From Bolinopsis microptera (Eukaryota > Ctenophora > Tentaculata > Lobata > Bolinopsidae), in assembly GCF_026151205.1 (NCBI RefSeq), contig NC_087075.1, positions 7,987,303 to 8,049,302 on the forward strand: a stretch of DNA of 62,000 nt. The letters are read 5' to 3'. Positions 33,270-61,700 of this stretch are shown here, piece after piece (within the stretch, counting starts at the first letter, position 1; every line of letters starts with the position of its first letter). The position numbers and the translations under genes are program-made. The notes beneath the pieces were generated by a model that searched no databases, was not told the DNA's origin, and was given only the letters and a program-made list of their open reading frames with translations.

Positions 33270-35204
33270 CATAAAACCAATTATAAAACCAACGCGCAGT
33301 TTTGAGTTTAAAGACTTTTGCTTTCATTTTTAAAAGCTTCCACTTTGACAAAGCACAAATCGTCACCAACCAAGTCAAATTTAAATTTTAAAATACCAAA
33401 GGAAACTAGAGAATTTTGTCAAAACAAAAGGGGCCCTGTGGATGGGGTAGTAAAAACGCGATCTTCACCCTCAAAATCGACTTTTAAAATTTAATATTTT
33501 CCCCCGTCAAAATAAGCCTTATATCGAAATATCCCCCCTCTTTCTCAACTTCATACCCCCCCCCCCCCCTTTCGTGTGAAAGGCTTCCAGTCACTATTAT
33601 TGTTTTATTCTGTCTTTGTTTTACCAAAATTATTTTTTTACTAAATTGTCTCCCTGCCTTGCATCCATGTAGGAGCTGTGGGGTCTTTTGAATGATACGG
33701 TTACAATGACTGTTAGTAACGACAATATGAAGGTTCCATCAGTAAACATAGTTATCTTAGGGGCAATCTTAGGAGGGCACCAAATCGTCGTTTGAATGTG
33801 GGACAATTTTTTGTTTTGCTCTAGAAACACACTCCTTTAGAGATTTTACTGTCATATCCTCTAAAATCACCTAATTTGTCCAATTTTACGTTTCTTCTTT
33901 AAGAAGGGAAGGAATGCCAACAGGTGGGCGATATTACGGTTTGGAGGCCTCCTGCCAGGCAGAGGAAAACTATTTTACAGTTATATATTTGTTTGAAATA
34001 AATTTCGTCGTAAAATTTGTATTGCAAATCTTAATCATTATAATTTAATTAACACTATTTCAGAATATGAGTATAATGTAGAAATTTTGATACGTTTTTC
34101 AACTATTTATTTCCATTAGAATCTGTCTTCACTGAGTCTATTCAGAAACAATCAGAAATTTGAATGAAAGAAATATCAAATCATAAGACTCAATAACACT
34201 ACACGAATCCACCAAAAGTGTTATAATTATTTATTCTTTGGGGGAAAGGCAAAACCTGCAGTAAATCAGGGTTTGTGGTAAATCAGAGGTTTTGGTTTTT
34301 GGGCTCTGAAATTGGTAAAAAAGAGATAGAAAAGGCCTTCAGACATCAACATGTAATATTTTCGATAATTTCACGATTGTACTTAGCATATTCAATAGCG
34401 TGAAACTATTAAAATAAATTCTTGCTGCCTTCATATTGGAACATAATATGATCAAATTCATAAACAGGATTAAACGCAAATTTGCTAATGAGAGCCCTAA
34501 CACTCACATCTTGACTATACATCAATAGAATAACATATATCATATCATTTCCTAAAACCAATTGGTACCCTGTCATAGGAAATTTCTGCCAAGTATCAGA
34601 GGAGTGGAGGCGTAATAAGAAACAAGCACGTGCTTACAAGCACACCTTGAACCTAGCTAATGAGCTCGCCTTGAGTCTTGGTTATTGTAAGGGATCACGT
34701 CCTGAGTACCGTCAGGATCACGTCCAGTCCCGGAGAATCACCCTTCTTGAACATGAAATGATAAGTGATGCAAATGTTGAATAGCAACTTTTTTCCACTT
34801 GCCAAACACTTTGAAATTGAAGGAACAACTGTTCGGGGTGGAGACATCTAGAAGAAATAATCAAATATATATCACATTTGACTTCAGGGAGACCTTGATA
34901 CCAATTTCGAAGATGTTGATAGCATAAAAAGTACCAACTTCAGACGATAAAACACAAAAAATCATATTTTCGAACAAATTTGAGGAAAAATTGGGGAAAA
35001 GGAATTATCTGCAGTAAATCAGGGTTTTCGGTATATCGGGGGTTTGCAGTAAATCAAGGGTTTTAATGAATATTGGTTGATTTTAGTGAGGCAATATCAA
35101 TGATCTTAGAAATGATTAATGTTTTTTAAATACTAATAAGTTTCAAGCAACAGTGTTTTAGAAAAGCCATGGTATAGTATAAAGGACCTGATCATAAGTG
35201 TGAA
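33270..35204. other. Upstream region of the FoxJ2/3 gene; no other gene seen
   Basis: The region holds a C run at 33558-33572, a GGAGGCCTCC palindrome near 33944, and several copies of GTAAATCAGGGTTT-like text at 34258-34290 and 35010-35060. A promoter must lie here or further upstream, but I cannot locate one from the sequence; no TATA box stands out near 35205. Confidence 0.35.
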
Positions 35205-52533
<17,329 letters not shown>

Positions 52534-52651
52534 GCCAACCAATAAGAACAGTCAGACCAAATCATGTGACCTGAGCCAGCAAATCAGATCAGAGCAGTAT
52601 TAAAAGTGGAGTTTATCCTTGCGACTTAGATGCTCAGCTGAATATGGGACG

Positions 52652-52657
52652 AATAAA
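52652..52657 (+). terminator. Likely FoxJ2/3 polyadenylation signal
   Basis: AATAAA lies 118 bp after the FoxJ2/3 stop codon, the first such hexamer downstream on the sense strand. Cleavage would be expected 10-30 bp further on. Confidence 0.5.
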
Positions 52658-52659
52658 AG

Positions 52660-54549
52660 AGAAAGTTTGAAGATAACAAGGACTTATCAATGGTTTAGTA
52701 TATATTATGGAGATATTGGAACAGAATATCCAAGTACAAACTTTACTGTAGGAAGAATATTTTAGGAAACTGCTCTTCGTAATGTTGCGATCAGCTGATA
52801 TTAGATTTAATGCGTTGATTTATACTAGATTTAAGAAAAAATTTCTTGTAAATTGTGAATTCAGAACAATATAAGTATATTTTTACAGTTGTAAAATCTT
52901 GTAATTACCCTAAATGTTGTGTGTTACAACCTGCTCAATATGTAGTTTGTACGTTGAGTATATTACGTTGGGAAGGTTTCCCTTTCTTACCTAAAATTCC
53001 TTATCTGAGGAATGCTATCAAAATGAAGTAAAATCTTGACGAAACTTAATGAAGCTATGAAGTCAACAGTCTTCAGTCACCCATGACCCATCTGCTTTTC
53101 AAGGAACTTTTCACTGTACTAGATAGATTGTGATATGGGTGACACCCAATTTGACCTAGTTCCCACACAGTTAATAGGGCGCCCAATCAGCTTAATTGGG
53201 TACCCGATCAGCCTAAATCCCAAAACGGCGCTCAAGATTTTACATCATCAGTCTAGATAAGGAGAGATTATCTAAAATTAGTGCGCAGAATTTAGATTAT
53301 TTGATTTATCGGTAATTTTAGACGCAGTGGTTGTGGTACAGAAAATATTCTTATATAGCTCATGGCAGAAACCTTACTAATAATCGAATACAGACGGTCC
53401 AGTCGATTTATATTGATCTTTGAGAATTACAATTTAACCACTAACCATTTCAAAATATTCTTGATCCGCTTGTTTTGGTTATATTTAGTGTTATTTAGTT
53501 CAGTTTAAGTGTTAATCTGCTGGCCTGGTGTACAAACATGATTACATAATTATATAATTACATAATTACATAATTACATAATCACATAATTACATAATTA
53601 CATAATTGCATAATTACATTACATCGGGTGTCACGTAACTAAACACGGTTCTTGAGTTAGCTGCCAGAAACAATTGAGCCATTTCTATTTTCTAACATGA
53701 CTGTTATATCGGAGTTATAAAGTTATAAAATGTACTTTCAAACCTTGCCATATTTTCCAATTAATTAAATGTAATACACCATGGTTAGTGTAATGAAGAA
53801 GTAGGCCGTGCTTCAAAAACGTCTCAATTATGCTTCATTTTAATACATTAAACTCTAATGCAATTCAATGTAATGCAATGTAATGTAAATATCTTTGTAC
53901 ACCACCTTTATTATTATATGAGCTATTTCGTTTCTTAGTTAACTAACTAATGGGTGATGATTGGAATGTTGCTAGAGAAGAATTTCCAAGCTTTAATACA
54001 GTTAATTGTTTGCCAGAATTAGTTTCACGACTTACGATAAGCATATTTCTAAATTTAGCCTTTACTTATCATTTCTTGAAATTAGCCTTTCCGTTGACTG
54101 CTAATCAGATATATTGATAAGGAATTCATTAAGAAACATTTCTGTGTTCCTTAAGATGTGATGGATTTTTAAAACTGGTTTTATTAGCATTCTGAAAATG
54201 TCAGTTCTTTGAAATTTCAGTGTATCCTGTGAAATTGTCGAATTGTACAGTTTAATTTTTGTTTTTAAATTTTGTTTCTTTTCTTTGTGTTCGTGGGTAT
54301 TTAAAGAAAAACAGGTTGAATGAAAAAGTCACCCTGTCAAATAAAATTTAAAATAGAAGAAAATGAATAATAATTCGGAAGTTTGATCAATTAATATCCG
54401 TGATTTACATGGTCTATATTTCGCTGCATCGATATGGGATTATTATGCTTAGTATGGGGTCGTTCACTCACATGCTGCGGAGAAAAAAGTGAATAATCAA
54501 CAAAGTCGGTGTCGATTCATGCATCATGTGAACGATCCGCGATCTACCA
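52660..54549. other. Intergenic; no gene seen
   Basis: The sequence is AT-rich. A 9-10-bp ATTACATA repeat fills 53535-53630. TAATGCAATG-type words cluster near 53855-53890. The text GGGCGCCCAATCAGCTTAAT and its variant occur at 53178-53215. I see no exon. Confidence 0.4.
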
Positions 54550-54851
54550 GATTAAAACCTTGGCGAGCATTGGAGTTGCCGATTATGTCAAGAGTCGAGT
54601 TTTCTGATGAACTCTTACATTTTACAACCACTATTACATATTATTTCCGATCATTTATTAATTGAAATTCCACCCCATCAATGCAAAATAAATTAAAAGT
54701 ACAGCCACATGCACAGGTGGATTTTTATTTTTATTTTGCTAGGAATAATCAGTATAATATTTATAAATGTAAATAGTTTGAATTTGTATTATGACTTTGT
54801 ACCATGACTTTGTATTAAAATCATTATTTAAATATACAACCACAATTGAAC

Positions 54852-54963
54852 TTGTCATACGTTGTATGACCCGCCGCGCGCACGGGTGCGCGGCTCCCCC
54901 TATATCGTTGAAAATGAAACTTTACTATAGTGAAGCGACAGTGGGGGTCACCACGTGATACAA
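54852..54963 (+). mobile_element. hAT-like GC-rich multi-hairpin element, complete reference copy
   Basis: 112 bp. It starts TTGTCATACGTTGTATGACC and ends GGGTCACCACGTGATACAA, with AATTGAAC on both sides (54844-54851, 54964-54971), a perfect 8-bp duplication. Internal structure: GTCATAC-GTT-GTATGAC hairpin, a CCGCGCGCAC/GTGCGCGG hairpin, then a CTTTACTATAGTGAAG palindrome. 8-bp duplications are the hallmark of hAT elements (also P and Merlin). It cannot code for protein and would depend on a transposase elsewhere. Confidence 0.88.
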
Positions 54964-55005
54964 AATTGAACTTGATTTATTTTTAAATCTATACGCCGCC
55001 TGCCA

Positions 55006-55046
55006 AAATAATTTGTAGCTAGATCGGATCTAGCTACAAATTATTT
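55006..55046. repeat. 41-bp perfect palindrome (one-base centre)
   Basis: Twenty-base arms, AATAATTTGTAGCTAGATC and its complement, around a single G. It sits at the inner edge of the left arm of the inverted duplication. Confidence 0.9.
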
Positions 55047-55106
55047 AAATATCAAGCTATACTACATATTATTGTCATTTAGTGCCACGACAATGGGGGT
55101 CAAGAC

Positions 55107-55201
55107 TTGTATCACGTTGCGACCCCCACGGTCGTCCTGACGATACAGGGGGCCGGGGAGCCGCGCACTTCGTGCGCGGCGGGTCATACAACGTATGACA
55201 A
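55107..55201 (-). mobile_element. hAT-like element copy nested in an older copy
   Basis: 95 bp, from TTGTATCACGTTGCGACCCC to CGTATGACAA. The flanks are GTCAAGAC (55099-55106) and GTCACGAC (55202-55209), an 8-bp duplication with one mismatch. Outside it, CACGACAATGGGGG on the left and CGACGTGATACAA on the right are the two pieces of an older copy's end, so the element jumped into its own family. Confidence 0.8.
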
Positions 55202-55429
55202 GTCACGACGTGATACAATACTTTTTAATTGACGATGTCAATTCATGGCAGCTCGGCGCGGCACAGTAGCGCATTTCGCCGATCTAGCCAGTGTCGCTGT
55301 GAGAAGCCTTATTGAGTGCGCGGCGCGGCACAGTAACGCATCGCGCTACAAAATACTTTCAGTGACCAGTTGTCAAAACAGTTGGGAAACTTGACGGTTG
55401 CGTCAAATTTAGACGTCTGCTACCCACCT

Positions 55430-55478
55430 ATACTATAATAGTGAATTAACGACAGTGGGGGTCACCACGTGATACAAA
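55430..55478 (+). repeat. hAT-like element, end fragment
   Basis: ACTATAATAGTGAA-TAACGAC, then AGTGGGGGTCACCACGTGAT and ACAA, matches the last 50 bp of the reference copy. The rest is absent. Confidence 0.65.
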
Positions 55479-55613
55479 ATAGCCTGAGGTCCCCATGTAA
55501 AAAAAAGCTGTTATCTCGCGGGTGTAATGATTTTACTTTTAGTGGGAACTTTTACTTTCAACTTTGGTTTTGGCAGGCGGCGTATAGATTTAAAAATAAA
55601 TCAAGTTCAATTT

Positions 55614-55724
55614 TGTATCACGTGGTGACCCCCACTGTCGCTTCACTATAGTAAAGTTTCATTTTCAACGATATAGGGGGAGCCGCGCACCCGTGCGCGC
55701 GGCGGGTCATACAACGTATGACAA
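55614..55724 (-). mobile_element. hAT-like element, copy in the right arm of the inverted duplication
   Basis: The same insertion as 54852-54963 seen in the inverted arm, with GTTCAATT on both sides (55606-55613, 55725-55732), the complement of AATTGAAC. The interior differs by a few bases from its partner (CGCACCCGTGCGCGCGG), a measure of divergence since duplication. Confidence 0.88.
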
Positions 55725-56030
55725 GTTCAATTGTGGTTGTATATTTAAATAATGATTTTAATACAAAGTCATGGTACAAAGTCATAATACAAATTCAAAC
55801 TATTTACATTTATATGTTATAAATATTATACTGATTATTCCTAGCAAAATAAAAATAAAAATCCACCTGTGGCTGTACTTTTAATTTATTTTGATGGGGT
55901 GGAATTTCAATTAATAAATGATCGGAAATAATATGTAATAGTGGTTGTAAAATGTAAGAGTTCATCAGAAAACTCGACTCTTGACATAATCGGCAACTCC
56001 AATGCTCGCCAAGGTTTTAATCGAATCTGA

Positions 56031-56494
56031 TCATATTTGCTTCCATAATCTCAGCGTTCTGCCATTGGCATTGTACTTGTAGATTTTTCGGGGAAGATAG
56101 AATTTGGTCGCTTCATTTTTATTTAATATGATTGTTCGATTGACGTAGTTTTCTACCGAAATTATATGCTCAGTGTTCTGAATGCAGAACTGTATTACTA
56201 TTATGTGCAGGAAGACCTTGGCGAGCTTTACAAAAAGCCCGTTATACTTATAGTCGACTTTTCCGTTCACCTTTTTCGTTTAAGCACTTTACAGGCCAGT
56301 ACCCATTGGTCACGGGATTGTTGATATATTACGTTGACACGTAACATTCCATTTTCTGATCGGATTCTTGACAAGATCCTTGCAAGGATCTTGTCAAGAA
56401 TCCGATCAGAAAATGGAATGCTACGTGTCAGCTTGATTAAAGCAAGGAGTATAAAAGTTATAATCGAAAATAATCCACATAATAATAATTTCAT
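56031..56494 (-). pseudogene. Possible small membrane or secreted protein, frameshifted
   Basis: From an ATG at 56494 the minus strand reads MKLLLCGLFSIITFILLALI, a convincing hydrophobic signal or anchor, and runs 75 codons to a stop at 56267. One frame over, the text continues open for about 79 codons (KYNGLFVKLAKVFLHIIVIQ and on) to a stop at 56031, a few bases from the arm of the inverted duplication. The two pieces could be one gene broken by a single-base shift. The first piece is partly made of the 96-bp palindrome, which weakens the case. The product is not recognised. Confidence 0.25.
56335..56430. repeat. 96-bp near-perfect palindrome
   Basis: The 48-bp arms meet with no spacer at 56382/56383 (CCTTGCAAGG centre) and differ at a single position (GTAAC against GTAGC). 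Outer ends: TGACACGTA and TACGTGTCA. Confidence 0.97.
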
Positions 56495-56539
56495 GGTTAA
56501 TAATTGACCGAGAATTGAGATATTTTCAGTACAAAAATA

Positions 56540-57197
56540 TCACACGGTTTCTTTCATAAATCCATTCGACTTCGAGTTTGACCTGCTAGTCTTATCTATC
56601 TTATCAGTAACTAAAACCTTGCTCTTTGAATCAAGTTCCCCCATTTCAAGTCTAGTTTCGAAGTTTTTATCGCGTGACGTCATGCAGTTACGTGACGTCA
56701 CAGCTTTCGCGTGATTTCGATCATGTCTGTCCTTTCTGAAGGGATTCTTCATGGGAATTGAGGAGGATATTTTGTTAATTGGAGGTGCTGAAGAGTTGAT
56801 TGGTTCTGTGATTTTAATGTTACAAACAGACACAACACTGCTGGAGGTGGACACTAAGGAGGGAGAGCTAAGGAGAGGCGGATCCTGCCTACCACTTCCG
56901 GCTGAAGCAGGTCGTGTTTCAAATACCGGATTGTAGAACTGAAGGTCAGGGGTTGAATCACGTGATTTTGAGCTGGAACTATCACGTGACGTCACGTTCT
57001 GATGTGAGGTCGCTACAGCGCGTGGTGTGATGACGTCATGTGGTGTAGCGCGTGGTGTGATGACGTCATGTGGTGTAGCGCGTGGTGTGATGACGTCACG
57101 TGATGTAACGCGTTGTGTGGAGGGGTAGGACTTCTCGAAGGAGCAGCTTGTCATCAGGAACCATTTTGGCATGACAACGTTCACTGCTTCGTCACAC
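56540..57197 (-). CDS. Last exon of an unrecognised minus-strand gene, Ser/Thr-rich tail
   Basis: The minus strand has an acceptor CTCTATCCCAG at 57198 and then an open frame of about 219 codons to a TGA at 56540. It starts CDEAVNVVMPKWFLMTSCSF and becomes a Ser/Thr/Asp/Lys-rich, probably disordered tail with an FYNPVFE (NPxF-like) motif and basic patches (PFRKDRHDRNH). A 30-bp unit encoding DVITPRATPH is repeated nearly three times (about 57000-57095). The character suggests the cytoplasmic tail of a receptor or transporter; no domain is identified. The reading begins with one base carried over from an upstream exon outside what I could find. Confidence 0.55.
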
Positions 57198-57246
57198 CTG
57201 GGATAGAGCGTGGTCAAAGTATGGGGATCGGAAATGAGAGTTGAAA

Positions 57247-57294
57247 AGTTACGGTTACTATAGTATATATATATATACTATAGCAACCGTAACT
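57247..57294. repeat. 48-bp near-perfect palindrome
   Basis: AGTTACGGTTACTATAGTAT and its inverted copy (AGTTACGGTTGC...) meet at a TATATA centre with one mismatch. It lies just upstream (in minus-strand terms) of the exon at 56540-57197, in its intron. Confidence 0.93.
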
Positions 57295-58794
57295 ATGTCT
57301 ATAGCAATTTATATATAATACTCACTTAGTAACTGTCAGCATTGTTAAAGCTACCACATGATTTCACTATGAAAATGTAGTTCTACGACGCTGCCTTTTT
57401 GTACATAAAAAGCAGCTACTTGCAGCAATGCAGCTATTAGGCACTCAGTCAAAGTAAGACTTGATATGGGTTAACTATTGACTACATAATAAAATTATCT
57501 CATAGAGCACTAGACTAGTAAAACCAGTAGATATCCTTGTTGTGTGGCTAGTATAATAATATATAATATTTAATATATAATAATAGTATTATAATAAACA
57601 AGGAAATTAGGAAACGCCATGCAGATCGACAGTTAACTCGTATCTTAGCCCTTAGATCAGTATCCTACAGTATTAAGATTTCAGAGATGATGCAATATTA
57701 GATTGTGGTAGAATACATTCACCAAATTACAGATACTATTCTTTTAACAGTTATATATCAGGATTCAGGAAGTTCTTAGTGATTTGTTGATAATTTATCG
57801 TCAGCACTGGGACACCATGTAGATTAATTTTAGTACTCGGCGTTACGTTACAATGACCTTCTACATGAGAGTTACGTATATTACGTACAAGTAAATAATG
57901 GTGAGACCGTCGTCCATCACAATGGTGCAGTGACACTCCTCATTAATATGTTGGGCCTGTGATCGAGTAGAATACTTTTCATAGTTTTAATTCATTGATT
58001 ACTTGTTAGTTTGTATGTTTGTATTCATGATTCAGTCTCAATTCTCATAATCTCATATGTCATATATGATTTTAGAAATTTAGCATATTAGCATAATAGG
58101 TCGGAGAATAAAAGGAGGTGTGAGGTAAAGTCACGATTGTTTATAGAAATATCATAGAATTATAAATTATAACGTGCAATGTTTTCTTTTTTAAGTTTTA
58201 AATTTTTAATGCAATACTTACAACTTATATGATGATTTTATTTTAAGATGGATGATTTAATAAAATAAAAAATTCATTTTCGATTTTTAAAGTTTTTCAG
58301 TTTCACATATCAATATTAATGAATATTATGTACTACATGCTATAATGTTCATAACATGCTGTGGCAGAATGACAGGCTGAGCGCCTCTTAGTAAATTAAT
58401 ATGGTTTTAACTCAAACAACAAAACGTTAAACATAGATTTTAAAAGCGGAATTTTCCAAGAAAAAATATTTGCCATAAAAAATTCATGTGCTACTCATGC
58501 TATATAATTGTATCCATACTCTCAGATGTAATCTAAATACGCGTAGAAATAATTCTATTATAAATAAAGGTATTCATGCACAATAAATTCTGATATTGTT
58601 CGGTTTAATTGAACAAGTACAATAATTTGGTAAAATACTAATAATAGATAAAAAGTAATAAAATCAAAGTTTAGTCAATAATGTTCAGTTTTTTGATATT
58701 TGCTCTGTGCTACATTCTTTGTTGAATTCATACTTTGAAATGCTCACAAACTGTCGTAAGTCTCCAACAAAGAAAGGGGTGAAAGAACAACCGC
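57295..58794. other. Mostly non-coding; one weak exon candidate and a family B repeat
   Basis: At about 57887-57946 the minus strand reads AQHINEECHCTIVMDDGLTI followed by IYLY, between a TCACAG acceptor and a GTAATA donor. It could be an upstream exon of the 56540-57197 gene, but the phases do not join directly. At 58341-58394, AATGACAGGCTGAGCGCC with ATGTTCATA marks a degenerate family B repeat. The remainder is AT-rich. Confidence 0.3.
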
Positions 58795-61700
58795 TTATTC
58801 CGCCCGCAGGAGAAAAATCCCCCAAGAGCCCAACAGTAACTGCTCATACTTGTAAATATGCCAAATCTTTATGCCATTCATCTCTGCTTTAGAACTCGCT
58901 TTGATTTCCTGTACATCATCAATAGCTAATCCTGTGGCAAGATTCAAGAACAGAATCTGAATCACGACAGAAAATAAAATCAATACCAAAACATAGCCGT
59001 TGAGTTGCAGGATGGCTTGGTCATTTCCAGTATCATAATCGGAATAGGACGCCCCAGACACCCCCATTGTAAAGGTTTTGTAGTAGGGCGACCACGAGCC
59101 TAACCCTGCGAAGTAGGAATTGCCATCAATTCCTACGGAGAGAACGCTAAATGCACACACAAAAGCTATGATGAGGAGAACAAAGAGAATGCCTATACTT
59201 TTAAAGAAGTTAACCACAATCTTTTGGAACATGATTATGTGCAGCCCAAGTTTGAGGAAGTGCACAGCTTGCATGTATATCAAAATGGTTATGAAAGCAA
59301 AAACATTTGCCGCCACGCCAGTCTGCCAAAGTGCGGTAGAGATCCTGTCCTCCATTAAGAAGAGAGATGAGCACACAAATATCAAGGTGAGGATGTAAGA
59401 CAGGTCCTTGGCCAAGTACAGTTTTTCTTTATGGTATCTGATGATGCCCAAGTTCTTGTTCGACCAGATGTGCAAAAGCTGGAAGATTGATAGGAAGGCT
59501 GTCAGCGCTAGTAAAACATATCCTAACTTTTCCGCCTCTTCCGTCTTTTTAGATATGGTTATAAAGCAGTTGTCAGGATCTGAGAGCATTTGAACGCCGT
59601 AAGGGCTTTTACATTCCCATGTAGAATTCTTGAAGATATCATAATGCATTTTGAACGTAAATCCAGTTAGAAGGGACAGAAAGAGAAAGTGGATGAAGCC
59701 AAAGATGACAAAAAATTTGAAACCGAAGTTGTTCCACTTGATATCAACTAGGGATTTAACCACAGGATGAGTCAACATTTCAACAGCTTTCTTGGACCTT
59801 CGCATTATTTGGAGCGGACACTTATTAGCAGCGTAAGCGAAGGGTTCATACTTCGGACCAACTGCTTTGAGGAGGTCTTCTTCTTTACCATTATTTTCAT
59901 TATCTTCAGGTCTTCCGTACTTTTCCAACATGCCAAAGTCAACGATAACTCTCAAATTGGATGCCTTTCTTTCTTCATCTGCCGCTTGTAGAAAACTCAT
60001 GCCTTTGTCAAGTATTCTTTGTATATTTGTCTTTCGTTCATCATCATCATAGACGTGATCAGTCCAACAATTGTTTAGGGTATCAATCACCTTATCAGGG
60101 TTTTTAAGAATGAGACAATTTATCGGAGATCTATCATCAAGTAGTTTTTTTTGTTTTGGTCTTGGATGATATTTTATCGGACACTCATTTTCTGCAAGAA
60201 ACTGTTTTTCTCCACTTTTTACAGTCCAAGCAAATTTTCCATCAGAGTTCTTTTTTTTGGTTTTTTGCTCCCTAGTAAACTTCTTTCCATCAGTCTTTTC
60301 TTTTTTGATATTGCATCGGAAATGCTTGTTATATGATGTCACCCGATTTCTACTCATGATTTTGTCCACAACTTTCTTGTTTCCATAAATGGCAGCTTGG
60401 GCAAGCGGAGTATAACCTCTCTTCTCAGACACATTTATTACTGAGCGTTTCTTATCTTCCGCTCCGTCTTCCATATCCAAACATTCAAGAGCCATTTCAG
60501 GTTCCTGCAATGCAATAGCCAGATGAAGAGGAGTGTACTCCCATTTTTTTGTTGCAATATCTAAGGGTAAAAACAATTTGTCTTTAACTTTGTTGAATTC
60601 CTTCAGACACTCCAGGTTACCTGACCTTATAGCTGCATGCAAAACTGTTTCGCCGTTAAATGACTTCGTGGTCAAACTGACTTGTGGATTTTCTAAGAAC
60701 AGCCGGACTGTTTCTGGTTTGCCGCTTGCTGCTGCTTCATGTAACGGGGTTGTAGCCTTTCCGTTTTTTCGATTGATTAGGAGGGTTGCAGTCTTATCGG
60801 CCAGCGTAAGCATGATTTTTATAACCTCATTGTGTCCTCCGACAGCAGCAAAATGGATAGCCAGGTTCGCCAAATCAGCTTTAAGATTCAAAATTTCCGA
60901 ATTATTTACATAATCACACAGGAATTTCGTTGCCTCGAAATGTCCTCTAATGGCGGTGTGATGAAGAGGTGACCAGCCGTATTTGTTTTGATACATAATC
61001 ATCAACTTCGCTTCAATACCCATCTTTTCACCGTACTCTAAAAGAATTGTCATTATTTCCACTGCATTTCCTGAAGCAGCACCGCTAAAAGGGATAGACT
61101 CCCATACATTTTCTTTGTCTAACAGATACTTTTTCACCCCGAGGAATGACTCTTCACAAAGATACTTGACTACGTCAACCCTGTTATGCTCAGCTGCATC
61201 ATGCAACATAATCACACCATTGAAGTTCCTACAATAACCGTTCCCAAGAATGCCTTTTGGAAGTTTTCCTTAAGAAATGTCATGAAGTACTTAACTAACT
61301 CAATATGACCGAATTTGGCTGCTAGATATAGTGCTGTAATCTCTCGGTTATTATCTTTATCCATGACATAGTCGTGCGACCCGATTGTTTTAATTTCGTC
61401 AACTAAGTACATTACAAGTTTAAGCCGCTCTTTTTCGATCGTATCTAGCTCGGCCCCTTCTTCATCCTCGTGTCCACTGTCATCGGGCCTTTTGTAATAA
61501 ACAGCACCGTGCAGTATGGTGTATCTATCCGTGTGGCGCTCATATAGAAGCATTCTCCTACTTTCATTATCAGGAGACAGAGACAACAAGAACTTCAGGA
61601 CCTTAAGATGGCCGTAGGCAGCTGCATAGAATACTGCATTGCAATTATGAGCATCCACATCTTTAGGTTCCCAGCCTGCTTTACATAGAAACTCTACGAT

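Larger units (their letters stand above)
54550..56022. repeat. Inverted duplication, arms of about 455 bp
   Basis: The left arm 54550-55008 and the right arm 55569-56022 are near-identical reverse complements (GATTAAAACCTTGGCGAGC outermost, CGCCGCCTGCCAAAA innermost), separated by 560 bp. Both arms carry the same hAT-like element insertion with the same target duplication, so the duplication happened after that insertion. The right arm has small differences (GTTATA for ATTTATA, a missing CA in CACATGCACAGG). There is no terminal duplication outside. Confidence 0.9.
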
